A stretch of 64,000 nucleotides of DNA. Source: Goodfellowiella coeruleoviolacea. Lineage in GTDB: Bacteria; Actinomycetota; Actinomycetes; Mycobacteriales; Pseudonocardiaceae. The translations under genes and the position numbers were made by a program. This document shows positions 24,835 through 34,000 of this stretch, piece by piece. The stretch's first letter is position 1; every line of letters starts with the position of its first letter. The notes beneath the pieces were generated by a model. It did not search any database. It worked only from the letters and a program-made list of their open reading frames with translations, and had not been told where the DNA came from. The stretch covers positions 124,001 through 188,000 of the forward strand of contig NZ_JAMTCK010000008.1 of assembly GCF_024171785.1 (NCBI RefSeq), written 5' to 3'.

Positions 24835-26196
24835 GTGAACCACGGATCCTTCCGCGACCGCACCACCGCCGACCTGCGCGCCGCCGGACTGTCCGCTGTG
24901 GACATGGTCGAGCGGGCGCTGGCCGCGATCGACGAGTGCGACCCCGTGCTCAACGCGTTCGTGACGGTGGACGCCGAGGGCGCGCTGGCCGCGGCCAGGC
25001 AGGCGGACGCCGAGCGGGCCGCCGGCCACGTCCGCGGCCCGCTGCACGGGATTCCTGTGGCGGTCAAGGACATGATCGCGGTGCGCGGCCTGCCGCACAC
25101 CCTGGGCTCGGCGCACTTCGCCACCCAGGTGTCCACTCAGGACGCCGAGTGCGTCGCGCGGCTGCGCGCGGCCGGCGCGGTCGTCGTGGGCACCACCACC
25201 ACGCACGAGTTCGCCTACGGGCCCACCGGTGATGTCTCGGCCACCGGGCCGTCCCGCAACCCGCACGACGTCACCAGGATGTCCGGCGGGTCCAGCGGCG
25301 GCAGCGCGGTCGCCGTGGCCGCCGGGCTGGTGCCGCTGGCCCTGGGCACCGACACCGGCGGGTCGGTGCGCATCCCGGCCGCGCTGTGCGGGGTGGTCGG
25401 CCTGAAACCCGGGTACGGCACGGTTCCCACGGCCGGCGTGTTCCCGCTGTCCACCACCCTCGACCACGTGGGCGTGCTCGCCAACAGCGCGGCGGACTGC
25501 GCGCTGGTCCACCACGTGCTGGCCGGCCGGCCCGCCCCGACCGCCAGCACCCACCGGCCGGTGCGGGTGGGGTGGGTGCGGCCCGACGCGCTGTTCGACA
25601 CCGACCCCGCCGTCGCCGACCTGGCCAGGGCCGCGGTGGCCGGCCCCGATGTGGTGCTGGGGCCGGCCGAGTTCCCCGAGGCCACCGCCACCCACCTGCG
25701 CGAACTGTTCGCGACCATCCAGAACAGCGAGGTGTTCGCCGTGCACGCGGACCGGGTGGCCGAGCACCCCGAGCTGTTCCAGCCCGAGGTGCTGGACCGG
25801 CTGCGCGCGGCCGAGAACGTCCTGGGCTGGCAGTACGTGCGGGCGCTGGCCGACCGGGACCGCCAGCGCGCCGAGGTCGACCGGCTGTTCGGTGGCCACG
25901 ACCTGCTGGCGCTGCCCACCACCCCGGTCACCACCCAGCCGCTCGGCGCCCGGCAGGTCGAGATCAACGGGACCACCAGAGGCGTTCGCGCCGCGCTGCT
26001 GTCGTTGACCAGTGTCTGGAACGTGCTGGGCCTGCCCGCGGTGAGCGTGCCGGCCGGTCAGCTCGCCGGCCTGCCGGTGGGCCTGCAACTCGTCGCCCGC
26101 CCCGGCCAGGAGGACCTGGTGTGCGCGGTGGCCGACCAACTCCGCCGGCCGAGCGCCCCGCCGTCCGGCACCAGCACAGAAAGGCAGACCAGGTGA
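24835..26196 (+). CDS. Amidase (amidase signature family)
   Basis: This 453-residue enzyme has the Ser-cisSer-Lys triad: Lys78 (AVKD), Ser153 (GGSSGGS) and nucleophile Ser177 (GTDTGGSVRIPA). It hydrolyses a linear amide to acid and ammonia; the natural substrate is unknown. GTG at 24835 follows GAGGCAGGC with an 8-bp gap from the nitrilase gene. It overlaps the next gene by four bases (GTGA at 26193). It is not GatA: no gatB or gatC is near, and the context is catabolic. Confidence 0.9.
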   Translation: MNHGSFRDRTTADLRAAGLSAVDMVERALAAIDECDPVLNAFVTVDAEGALAAARQADAERAAGHVRGPLHGIPVAVKDMIAVRGLPHTLGSAHFATQVSTQDAECVARLRAAGAVVVGTTTTHEFAYGPTGDVSATGPSRNPHDVTRMSGGSSGGSAVAVAAGLVPLALGTDTGGSVRIPAALCGVVGLKPGYGTVPTAGVFPLSTTLDHVGVLANSAADCALVHHVLAGRPAPTASTHRPVRVGWVRPDALFDTDPAVADLARAAVAGPDVVLGPAEFPEATATHLRELFATIQNSEVFAVHADRVAEHPELFQPEVLDRLRAAENVLGWQYVRALADRDRQRAEVDRLFGGHDLLALPTTPVTTQPLGARQVEINGTTRGVRAALLSLTSVWNVLGLPAVSVPAGQLAGLPVGLQLVARPGQEDLVCAVADQLRRPSAPPSGTSTERQTR

Positions 26197-27215
26197 CCGA
26201 CTCCCACCAGGTGTTCGAGATCGCCGACTTCCCGCTCGACTCCGGCGACACCCTGGCGCCGGCGCGACTGGCCTACCAGACCTACGGCACGCTCAACGCG
26301 GCGAAGTCCAACGCGATCGTCTACCCGACCGCGTTCGCCGACCAGCACCCCGACAACGAGTGGCTGATCGGGCAGGGCCGGGCACTGGACCCGGACAGGT
26401 ACTTCATCATCGTGCCCAACCTGTTCGGCAACGGCCTGTCCTCCTCGCCGTCGAACACGCCGGCCCCGCACGACCGGGCGCGCTTTCCCCGGGTGAGCTT
26501 CGCGGACAACGTGCGCGCCCAGCACCGCCTGGTCACCGAGCACTTCGGCATCGAACGGCTGTGCCTGGTCACCGGCTGGTCGATGGCCGCCTCGCAGACC
26601 TACCAGTGGGCGATCAGCTACCCCGACATGGTCGAGCGGGCCCTGCCGTTCTGCGGCGCGCCCCGGGTGTCGCAGCACGCGTTCCTGTTCTTCGAGGGAG
26701 TCAAGGCCGCGCTCACCGCGGACGCGGCCTGGCGGGGCGGTGACTACGACACGCCACCCGAGACCGGGCTGCGCGCGTTCGGTCGCGGCTACGCCGCCTG
26801 GGGTTTCTCCCAGGCGTTCTACTGGCAGGAGCGCTACCGCGACCTGGGGTTCGACTCGCTGGGCGAGTTCCTCACCGGCTTCTGGGAGCAGAACTTCCTC
26901 GGCCGGGACGCCAACGACCTGATCGCCATGCTGTCGACCGGCCAGCACTCCGACCCGGCCGCCACGCCGGCCTTCGGCGGCGACCTGACCAGGGCCCTCG
27001 GCGCGATCCGGGCCCGGCTGATCAGCATGCCCGCGGAGAAGGACCTGTACTTCCCGCCCGAGGACGAGCAGTGGGCGGCCACGCACATCCGAGGCGCCGA
27101 GGTGCGGGTGATCCCGGGGATCTGGGGCCACCTGGCCGGCCGGGGCATCAACCCCGCCGATGTCGCGGTCATCGACGACACCCTGCGCGAACTGCTGGCC
27201 ACCCCGGTGGACTGA
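26193..27215 (+). CDS. Alpha/beta hydrolase, homoserine O-acetyltransferase-like
   Basis: This 340-residue protein (PLDSGDTLAPARLAYQTYGTLNAAKSNAIVY) matches the MetX-type fold, with nucleophile Ser130 in TGWSMAASQ and the late His in GIWGHLAGRG. Bona fide MetX has GGSMGG; here GWSMAA is typical of the hydrolase-like relatives often found in catabolic operons. It is therefore probably a hydrolase rather than a methionine biosynthetic enzyme. The start GTG overlaps the amidase stop. It is the last gene of the LacI-controlled operon. Confidence 0.84.
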   Translation: MTDSHQVFEIADFPLDSGDTLAPARLAYQTYGTLNAAKSNAIVYPTAFADQHPDNEWLIGQGRALDPDRYFIIVPNLFGNGLSSSPSNTPAPHDRARFPRVSFADNVRAQHRLVTEHFGIERLCLVTGWSMAASQTYQWAISYPDMVERALPFCGAPRVSQHAFLFFEGVKAALTADAAWRGGDYDTPPETGLRAFGRGYAAWGFSQAFYWQERYRDLGFDSLGEFLTGFWEQNFLGRDANDLIAMLSTGQHSDPAATPAFGGDLTRALGAIRARLISMPAEKDLYFPPEDEQWAATHIRGAEVRVIPGIWGHLAGRGINPADVAVIDDTLRELLATPVD

Positions 27216-27273
27216 GCCCCGGCCCGGGGCTGGGCTGGTCCAGCCCCGGGCTGCCGTCCAGAGTGGATGGTGG

Positions 27274-29823
27274 TCAGAACCGCGCGGTGACGGCGAGTTC
27301 GTCGGCCGGGGCGTCCCCGAACACCACGTCCGCCGCGTTGGCCGCGGCCCGCAGGTCGCCGCGCAACTGCCTGGCCAGCCGCAGCGTGTCGTCCGGGCCC
27401 ACCACGTGCACGGCGGCCAGTTCGGCCCGCATGGACACCTTGGCCTCGGACTTGGCCTTGCGCACCGCGCCGATCAGCGTGGCGGCCAGCGGCAGCAGCG
27501 CGTGGTCGGCCCGTGCCGAGGGCACGGCCAGCTCGTCGGCGCGCGGCCACGGTGCACTGTGGACGGACCCGGTGTGCCACCACGACCACACCTCCTCGGT
27601 GACGTACGGCAGCACCGGGGCGAACAGCCGGACGAGCACGGACAGCGCGGTGCGCAGGGCAAGGCGGGCCGAGTCCGCGCCGGACTCGCCGTCCTGGCCG
27701 TAGGCGCGGCCCTTGACCAGCTCCAGGTAGTCGTCGCAGAACGTCCAGAAGAACCGCTCGGTGCGCTCCAGCGCGGTGGTGTACTCCAGGTCGTCCAGCG
27801 CGGCCGTGGCCTGCTCGACCACCTCGGCCAGGCCGGCGATCATCGCCCGGTCCAGCGGCTCGGTGATGGCGGCGGTGCCGGTCGGCTCCGGGAAGGACAG
27901 CACGAACTTGCTGGCGTTGAGCAGTTTCGTGGCCAGCCGCCGGCCGATCTTCATCTGGCCGACCTCGAACGCGGTGTCCGTGCCCGGCCGGCCGCTGGCC
28001 GCCCAGTAGCGGACCGCGTCCGAGCCGTACTCCACCAGCAGGTCCATCGGCGTGACCACGTTGCCCTTGGACTTGGACATCTTCTTGCGATCCGGGTCGA
28101 GGATCCACCCGGACAGCGCGGCGTGCCGCCACGGCAGCGCACCGTTCTCCAGGTGGGCGCGCAGCACGGTGGAGAACAGCCAGGTGCGGATGATGTCGTG
28201 ACCCTGGGGCCGCAGGTCCATCGGGAAGGTCTGCGCGAACAGCTCGGGATCCCGCTCCCACCCGCAGGCCAGCTGCGGGCTCAGCGACGAGGTCGCCCAG
28301 GTGTCCAGCACGTCCGGCTCGCCGACGAACCCGCCGGGCACGCCCCGCTGCGCCTCGGTGTAGCCGGGCGGGGTGTCCGAGGTGGGATCCACCGGCAGCG
28401 CGTCCTCGGCGGCGAAGATCGGCCGGTCGTAGTCGGGCTCACCGGCCTGGTCCAACGGGTACCACAGCGGGAACGGCACACCGTAGAAGCGCTGCCTGGA
28501 CACCAGCCAGTCGGTGTTCAGCCCGCGCACCCAGTCGTCGTAGCGGGCCTTCATGTGCCCGGGGTGCCAGGTCAGTTCCGCGCCCCTGGCCAGCAGCGCG
28601 TCCTGCTGGTCCAGGGTGCGGATGAACCACTGCCGGCTGGTGACGATCTCCAGCGGCTTGTCGCCCTTCTCGTAGAACTTGACCGGGCGCACGGTCCGGC
28701 GCGGTTCGCCGTCCAGGTCACCGGACTCGCGCAGCATCGCCACCACGCGCTCCCGCGCGGTGTGCGCGGTGGCCCCGGCCAGTCGCGCGTAGGCGGCCCG
28801 GCCGGCCGGCGAGGTCACCCCGTCCGGCGGCTCGGGCAGCAGCCGGCCGTCGCGGCCGATGACCGCGCGGGTGGGCAGCTTGAGTTCCCGCCACCACTGG
28901 ATGTCGACCACGTCGCCGAACGTGCAGCACATGGCGATGCCCGCGCCCTTGTCCGGCTCCACGGCCGGGTGCGCCAGCACCGGCACCTCGACCTCGAACA
29001 GGGGAGAGCGCACGGTGTGGCCGAACAGCGGCTGGTAGCGCTCGTCGTCGGGGTGCGCGAGCAGTGCCACGCACGCCGGCAGCAGTTCGGGCCGGGTGGT
29101 CTCGATGTGCACCCGCTGGCCGTCACCGGTGTGGAAGGCGATGCGGTGCCAGGCGCCGGCGTGGTCCCGGTCCTCCAGCTCGGCCTGGGCCACGGCCGTG
29201 CGGAAGCTCACGTCCCACAGCGTGGGGGCCTGCGCCTGGTAGGCCTGGCCGCGCTCGACCAGCCGCAGGAACGCCAGCTGGGAGACGCGCTGGGCGCGCG
29301 GGCCGATGGTGGTGTAGGTGCGCGACCAGTCCACGGACAGCCCGAGGTGGCGCCACAGCTCCTCGAACACCCGCTCGTCCTCGGCGGTCAGCCGGTTGCA
29401 CAGCTCGACGAAGTTGCGCCGGGACACGTCCTGGACCGGGCGCTGGCCCTTCTTCACCACCGGCTCGGGCGGCTGGAAGTCCGGGTCGTAGGGCAGCGCC
29501 GGCTCACAGCGCACCCCGTAGTAGTTCTGCACCCGGCGCTCGGTGGGCAGGCCGTTGTCGTCCCAGCCCATCGGGTAGAACACGTGCTTGCCGCGCATCC
29601 GCTGGTAGCGGGCCACGATGTCGGTGTGGGTGTAGCTGAACACGTGGCCGACGTGCAGCGAGCCGCTGACCGTCGGCGGCGGCGTGTCGATGGAGAACAC
29701 CCGCTCCCGGTCGCCCGGCGGGTCGAAGCGGTACACACCGTCCTGTTCCCACCGCGCTGACCACTTGTTCTCCAAGCCATCCAGCGACGGCCGCGCCGGC
29801 ACGTTCGCCGCGGTCTCGGACAC
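27274..29823 (-). CDS. valS: Valine--tRNA ligase
   Basis: This 849-residue class I synthetase has HVGH at 57-60 and KMSKS at 581-585. It also has the valine-type editing insert (MCCTFGDVVDIQWW) and the anticodon-binding C-terminal domain. It charges tRNA-Val in the cytosol. The GTG at 29823 is chosen because the conserved N-terminus (LENKWSARWEQDGVYRFDP) follows at the usual distance; GTG at 29835 is possible. The open frame running on upstream to 31068 is antisense to nothing real and contains no conserved sequence. The C-terminal coiled-coil arm of many ValS proteins is absent, as in the shorter actinobacterial form. If another valS exists elsewhere, this could be the antibiotic-resistance paralogue. 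Confidence 0.95.
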   Translation of the reverse strand: MSETAANVPARPSLDGLENKWSARWEQDGVYRFDPPGDRERVFSIDTPPPTVSGSLHVGHVFSYTHTDIVARYQRMRGKHVFYPMGWDDNGLPTERRVQNYYGVRCEPALPYDPDFQPPEPVVKKGQRPVQDVSRRNFVELCNRLTAEDERVFEELWRHLGLSVDWSRTYTTIGPRAQRVSQLAFLRLVERGQAYQAQAPTLWDVSFRTAVAQAELEDRDHAGAWHRIAFHTGDGQRVHIETTRPELLPACVALLAHPDDERYQPLFGHTVRSPLFEVEVPVLAHPAVEPDKGAGIAMCCTFGDVVDIQWWRELKLPTRAVIGRDGRLLPEPPDGVTSPAGRAAYARLAGATAHTARERVVAMLRESGDLDGEPRRTVRPVKFYEKGDKPLEIVTSRQWFIRTLDQQDALLARGAELTWHPGHMKARYDDWVRGLNTDWLVSRQRFYGVPFPLWYPLDQAGEPDYDRPIFAAEDALPVDPTSDTPPGYTEAQRGVPGGFVGEPDVLDTWATSSLSPQLACGWERDPELFAQTFPMDLRPQGHDIIRTWLFSTVLRAHLENGALPWRHAALSGWILDPDRKKMSKSKGNVVTPMDLLVEYGSDAVRYWAASGRPGTDTAFEVGQMKIGRRLATKLLNASKFVLSFPEPTGTAAITEPLDRAMIAGLAEVVEQATAALDDLEYTTALERTERFFWTFCDDYLELVKGRAYGQDGESGADSARLALRTALSVLVRLFAPVLPYVTEEVWSWWHTGSVHSAPWPRADELAVPSARADHALLPLAATLIGAVRKAKSEAKVSMRAELAAVHVVGPDDTLRLARQLRGDLRAAANAADVVFGDAPADELAVTARF

Positions 29824-29870
29824 GGTTCCTGCCACCCCACTCGGTAGTCGTCCCGCCGCGCTCGCGACGG

Positions 29871-29922
29871 CTCCAGTCACACCGCCGCTCGTGCGGCTCC
29901 AGCCACACCGCCGCTCACGCGG
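29871..29922. repeat. 26-bp tandem duplication upstream of valS
   Basis: The two adjacent copies, 29871-29896 and 29897-29922, share CTCCAG(T/C)CACACCGCCGCTC and differ at three positions. They lie in the valS 5' leader region, 48 bp before the start. No T-box features are evident. Confidence 0.8.
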
Positions 29923-30047
29923 CACCGGACACCCTGTCGCGCGCCGCGGCAGCCAGCCAAGGGTAACCGTCCGGCCTCGCCGCCCACCTGGGATTTGCCA
30001 CCCAACCCGGAACGGTCCGACCCGGACCCGCTCGGCGCGGCCCCGGC

Positions 30048-32348
30048 TCACGGGGTGGCCAGCACACCCTCCACAGTGGTCAGTCCGACCAGGTCGGGGT
30101 CGGCGACGGCGATGCCGGGGGCCAGGCTCAGCGCGTCGGCCAGATCGGTCTCGGCGCCGGCCCGGTCGCCCGCGTGTAACCGGCAGGCGGCGCGGCGCAG
30201 CAACAGGTCGGCCCGTTCGGTCCTGTCCTCGTCGGCCACCATGGTCAACGCCACCGTGCAGTCCACTGTGGCCTCGGCGCACCGGCCGGCCCGGTGCCGG
30301 GCGAACGCGCGGTGCGCCCGCACCGACGGCGCGTCGGCCAACTCCAGCGCCCGGTCGAAGTGGTCGAGCGACTCCTCGACCTCGCCCTGCTCGAAGGCGA
30401 GCACACCCAGGCTGGCCCAGGCGTCGGCCAACCCGTCGTCGTGCCGCAGGGCCAGGGTGAAGTCCGCGCGGGCGCCGTCGAGGTCGCCCGCGTCCTGGGC
30501 GAGCAGACCGCGCAGGCACAGCAGGTGCGCGTGGTCGGGGTGCCTGGCCAGGCCGGCGGCGATGTCCTCGGCCGCCCCGGCCGGGTCGCCGAGCTGGTAG
30601 CGGGCCGAGGCCCGGTGCACGTGGGCGTCCAGGAAGTCCGGGTCGAGGTCGAGCACCCGGTCGAAGTCGGTGACCGCCTCGGTGAGCCGGCCGCTGTCCA
30701 ACAGCACCAGGCCCCGGCGGTGGTGCGGTTCCGGGTGGGGCGGGCTGGTCTGGCCGGCCGCGGCGAAGTCGGCGACGGCCTCGGCGGTGCGGCCCTGCCG
30801 CCAGTGCAGCTCGCCCCGGTTGAGGTGGTGGTCGGCGTGGTTGGGGTCGACCGCCAGCAGCGCGGTGTACTCGGTGATCGCCTCGTCGGTGCGGCCGGCG
30901 CTCGCCAGCAGCCGGGCCCGGTGCTCGCGGAGCACCGCAGCGGGCGCGACCAGGGTGTCCGGCTCGGCCGAGGCGGCCAGGTGGTCGAGCGCCCGGTCGA
31001 TCCGGCGCAGGGCCGCGTCCACCTCCCCGAGGTGCGCCTCCACCAGGGCCATGGCGGTTTCGGCGCACGTCCGGTCGAACGCCGCCGTGGCCGGGTCACC
31101 GCTCAGGCCGGACAGCACGATCGCGGTGTTCGCCCACGCCCTGGCCGCCTCCGGGTCGGTCCGGGCGTGCTGCACGGCCCGCTCGCAGGCTGCGCGCAGG
31201 TGCAGGACCGGCAGGGTGGACCGGGCGCAGGCGCGCTCCCACAGCTGCCGGGACTCCTCGGCGCGGCCCAGCGCGCGCAACGCCTCGGTCATGCCCTGGA
31301 GGGTCTGCCAGCACTCCCGGGGGTGCGTGTCCCAGTCGAGCAGCGCGGCGCAGCGGCGGGAGTAGTCGAGCAGCGCGTGGAACAGCCCGTGCCGCCGGCA
31401 GTGCGCCATGGCCTCGATCAGCACCTCGGGCGCGGTCCCGGTCGGGTCGCTGCCCCGCTCCAGGTGGTGGGGGATGGCGCCGAGGCGCAGCGCCGGCTCG
31501 GCCGTGGCGATCAGGGCGGCGGCCCGCTCGTCGTGCAGCCTGGCCCGCTGTTCGGCGGGCAGCTCCTGGTAGGCGGCGCGGTGCCGGGGATCACCGCTCA
31601 GGCCGTCGCTGTGAACGTAGCACCGGGCCAGCGCCGTGACGCGGTCGTCGGTGTCGTCCCCGGTCCGGTCGTCCCCGGCCCAGTCCTCGCCGTCCTCGGC
31701 GTCGGCGTCGGCGACCGGCCAGGCGGCGTGGTCCACCCGGTCGGCGTGGCTGGCCAGTGCCGCGTCCAGCGGTGCGGCCACGGTGTCGGCGCGGGTGTGC
31801 ACGAGCACCCGCAGCCGGTGCGGGTCGGCGCGGCGCAGCAGCACGGCCAGCCAGTCGACGTCGGTCTGCTCGGCGCTGTCCACCTCGCGCACCACCAGGG
31901 TGCGGCGGAGGTCGAGCGCGGTCAGGTACCCGAGGACGAACTCGGTGAGCCCGTGGGCGACGCGCACCGCCCAGTCGCGTGGGCGCTGCCGGGTCCGGGT
32001 GTCCAGCGGCTCCTGGTCGGCCAGGCTCGACCGGCTGGCGGTCAGCACGTCGGCCAGTTCCGGCGCGGCGGTGAGCAGTTCGATGTCGTGGCGCCGCACC
32101 AGTTCGGGCAGCCGGGTCAGGGCGTCCGGCACGAGGGCGCGGACCACGGCGCCGGCGGCGGTGAACGGGCCGCGCAACCGGGCGTGCGCGGTCACGTCGG
32201 CGAGCGGTTCGGGCTGGCCGGGTTCGGGCTGGTCGGATCTGGGTTGGTCGGGTCTGGGCTGGTCGAGTCTGGGTTCATCGACTCCGGGCAGGCCGGCATC
32301 GCCCGCTGGCGCGATGATCCAGCGGTGTCGCATGGGCACGTCGGGCAC
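30048..32348 (-). CDS. Large TPR protein with degenerate NTPase-like N-terminal half
   Basis: This 766-residue protein has at least eight tetratricopeptide repeats between about residues 440 and 750 (for example ADHHLNRGELHWRQGRTAEA). Residues 50-300 resemble the later part of a STAND/AAA-type NTPase (RRTLVVREVDSAEQTDVDWL around 149-168, like a Walker B segment), but no P-loop is present. Residues 22-48 are a DQPRP/DQPEP repeat run encoded by 15-bp DNA units (32215-32280). GGGGAG places the start at GTG 32348; the frame extends to 32708 but that part looks non-coding. It may be a scaffold or a remnant of a signalling ATPase. The function is unknown. Confidence 0.75.
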   Translation of the reverse strand: MPDVPMRHRWIIAPAGDAGLPGVDEPRLDQPRPDQPRSDQPEPGQPEPLADVTAHARLRGPFTAAGAVVRALVPDALTRLPELVRRHDIELLTAAPELADVLTASRSSLADQEPLDTRTRQRPRDWAVRVAHGLTEFVLGYLTALDLRRTLVVREVDSAEQTDVDWLAVLLRRADPHRLRVLVHTRADTVAAPLDAALASHADRVDHAAWPVADADAEDGEDWAGDDRTGDDTDDRVTALARCYVHSDGLSGDPRHRAAYQELPAEQRARLHDERAAALIATAEPALRLGAIPHHLERGSDPTGTAPEVLIEAMAHCRRHGLFHALLDYSRRCAALLDWDTHPRECWQTLQGMTEALRALGRAEESRQLWERACARSTLPVLHLRAACERAVQHARTDPEAARAWANTAIVLSGLSGDPATAAFDRTCAETAMALVEAHLGEVDAALRRIDRALDHLAASAEPDTLVAPAAVLREHRARLLASAGRTDEAITEYTALLAVDPNHADHHLNRGELHWRQGRTAEAVADFAAAGQTSPPHPEPHHRRGLVLLDSGRLTEAVTDFDRVLDLDPDFLDAHVHRASARYQLGDPAGAAEDIAAGLARHPDHAHLLCLRGLLAQDAGDLDGARADFTLALRHDDGLADAWASLGVLAFEQGEVEESLDHFDRALELADAPSVRAHRAFARHRAGRCAEATVDCTVALTMVADEDRTERADLLLRRAACRLHAGDRAGAETDLADALSLAPGIAVADPDLVGLTTVEGVLATP

Positions 32349-32883
32349 GGTGCGCTCCCCGTGAGCTGTGGGCTGGCGGTCGGGTCTGGCGGGCTGCTCG
32401 CCGGGAGCGCGGCGCGGGCACGCCGACCGTGACGAGCGGATCAGGCTGACGGCGAGGACCGCGGCGGCGTCCCACAGTTGGCCCGTCGGTGCTCGGCCTG
32501 CCGGTGCCTGGCCGGCGAGCAGCGTACCGGTCAGCACCGACACCGATCGCCGGAGCGGCGGCGCGGGCCCGGGACAGGTGGCCGGTCCAGGCGATCGGGG
32601 AGAACAGCGCCTGACCCGGCCGCTGCCACCGGGCCGGCGCCGCTGGAGCCGTCCCGTGGGCCCGGCGCCGTGGGCCCGGCACCGCACCGGTGTCCGGCCA
32701 GCCATCATCCCGCGGCGACCCCGGCCCGCGTGGGGTGTTCACGGAGCCGTCCGCATTGCCCGGTTCGCCCCGCTGGTCAAGGCACCGGCTCCGGTTCACC
32801 AGGGGAGCGGGGGAGTCGACCGGACCCGGTCACCCGAGAATGTGCTTGTCGCTACAACTTCAGTGCTGATCAAAGGCAAGCCG
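32349..32883. other. Gene-free stretch upstream of the TPR gene
   Basis: This is 535 bp without a supported gene. The minus-strand extension of the TPR frame here is Arg/Pro-rich. The right end (32830-32880) is AT-richer (GCTTGTCGCTACAACTTCAG) and may hold the promoter or a terminator of the neighbouring convergent or tandem units. I see no strong hairpin. Confidence 0.45.
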
Positions 32884-33351
32884 CTAGTGCGACCCCCGCT
32901 CCAGCAGGTTCTTCGCACCCAGGACCTCGCGCTCGACGTCGGCCGGCAGGGCGCGCCGCAGCAGCGGTTCGGCCAGCCAGCGCAGGACCGGGGCGAAGCC
33001 GATCTCGATGGTCCGGACCACCCGCGTGCCCCCGGCGACCGGCTCGCAGACGAAGCTCGCCGCGAAGGTGGACACGCGCCGGACGAACCGGTTGTGCGGC
33101 AGCGGCGCGTACCGCACGTCAACCCGCACCCCCGGGGTGAGCCGCATGCGGGAGACCACCTTGGGCGCTGGGCCGGGGATGCCCGGCAGGCGGGAACGGA
33201 ACTGGAAGTCGGTGACATCACCGCTGCGGCGCACCCAGTCGATCCGGCCGAGCTTGTCGTCGACGAGGGCGTAGCGCTCGGCGTCCATCACCAGCGCCAG
33301 GAACTCGTCCGGCGTGCACTGCACGATCTGCTCCACGGTTACCCGAGTCAT
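32884..33351 (-). CDS. SRPBCC-family (polyketide cyclase-like) protein
   Basis: This 155-residue START-like protein (TVEQIVQCTPDEFLALVMDAERYALVD, then GTRVVRTIEIGF near the end) would form a hydrophobic ligand-binding pocket. No catalytic residue pattern is recognised, so it may bind or modify a lipid or polyketide. The ATG at 33351 is used because the conserved first strand follows immediately. It is divergent from a TetR gene with only 22 bp between the starts and an AGTAA/TTACT dyad, implying direct repression. Confidence 0.78.
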   Translation of the reverse strand: MTRVTVEQIVQCTPDEFLALVMDAERYALVDDKLGRIDWVRRSGDVTDFQFRSRLPGIPGPAPKVVSRMRLTPGVRVDVRYAPLPHNRFVRRVSTFAASFVCEPVAGGTRVVRTIEIGFAPVLRWLAEPLLRRALPADVEREVLGAKNLLERGSH

Positions 33352-33359
33352 GGAAAGAA

Positions 33360-33373
33360 AGTAATCTCTTACT
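33360..33373. promoter_or_regulatory. Short dyad between SRPBCC and TetR genes
   Basis: AGTAA-TCTC-TTACT abuts the TetR ATG and contains TAATCT at leaderless -10 distance. It is the only room for control of the divergent pair and is therefore a probable TetR operator core. Confidence 0.55.
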
Positions 33374-33982
33374 ATGGCTAGGACAACACCAGGAGTCACC
33401 AGGGGACGCATCCTCGACGAGGCCATCCGCCTCTTCTCCACCCGTGGCTACGACGCGACCTCGGTGGTGGACATCCAGGTGGCGTGCGGGCTCGCCCCCG
33501 GATCGGGCGCGCTGTACAAGCACTTCCCGTCCAAGAAGGCGCTGCTGGAACAGGCGGTGCGGCGCAACCTCGAACTCATGGCGAGCCGGCGCGCCGCCGC
33601 GGTCACCGACGTGCCGGACGACCCGCGCGCGGCCCTGCGGCTGCTGGCCGGCGTGGTCTGGGAGGTCATGGACAGCGAGCGCGACCTGGTCCGGATCATG
33701 ATCCGCGAGTTCGCCGGCTTCCCCGAGCTGTTCGAGGAGATGTGGCAGGGCGTGCTGGCCACCCTCTACCGGGAGTGCGCGGCCTGGCTCAGCGGGCTGC
33801 GCGACCAGGGGCGGACCCGGGTCACCGACCCGGAGGCCACCGCCGGCGTGCTGGTCGCGTCGCTGACCTACTACCCGATCCTGGACGCGCTGATCGGCCA
33901 CACCCCGGGTGACCTGGCGCCGGACCGGTTCCTGGCCGCCTGGCTCGACCACGCCGTGGCCACGCTCGGCATCACGGACTGA
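33374..33982 (+). CDS. TetR-family transcriptional regulator
   Basis: This 202-residue protein has a classic TetR HTH (GRILDEAIRLFSTRGYDATSVVDIQ, then APGSGALYKHFPSKKALL). The ligand domain is helical and Trp/Glu-rich. The ATG at 33374 has no ribosome site and is probably leaderless. It likely controls the divergent SRPBCC gene and itself. It is convergent with the ROK gene, with 18 bp between the stops. Confidence 0.9.
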   Translation: MARTTPGVTRGRILDEAIRLFSTRGYDATSVVDIQVACGLAPGSGALYKHFPSKKALLEQAVRRNLELMASRRAAAVTDVPDDPRAALRLLAGVVWEVMDSERDLVRIMIREFAGFPELFEEMWQGVLATLYRECAAWLSGLRDQGRTRVTDPEATAGVLVASLTYYPILDALIGHTPGDLAPDRFLAAWLDHAVATLGITD

Positions 33983-34000
33983 GCCGGTGCCCGCGCCCGA

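Noticed and set aside
29824-31068. Upstream extension of the valS frame to 31068
   Set aside because: It runs through the TPR gene region as Arg/Pro-rich sequence with no conserved motif; ValS homology begins only at about 29800.
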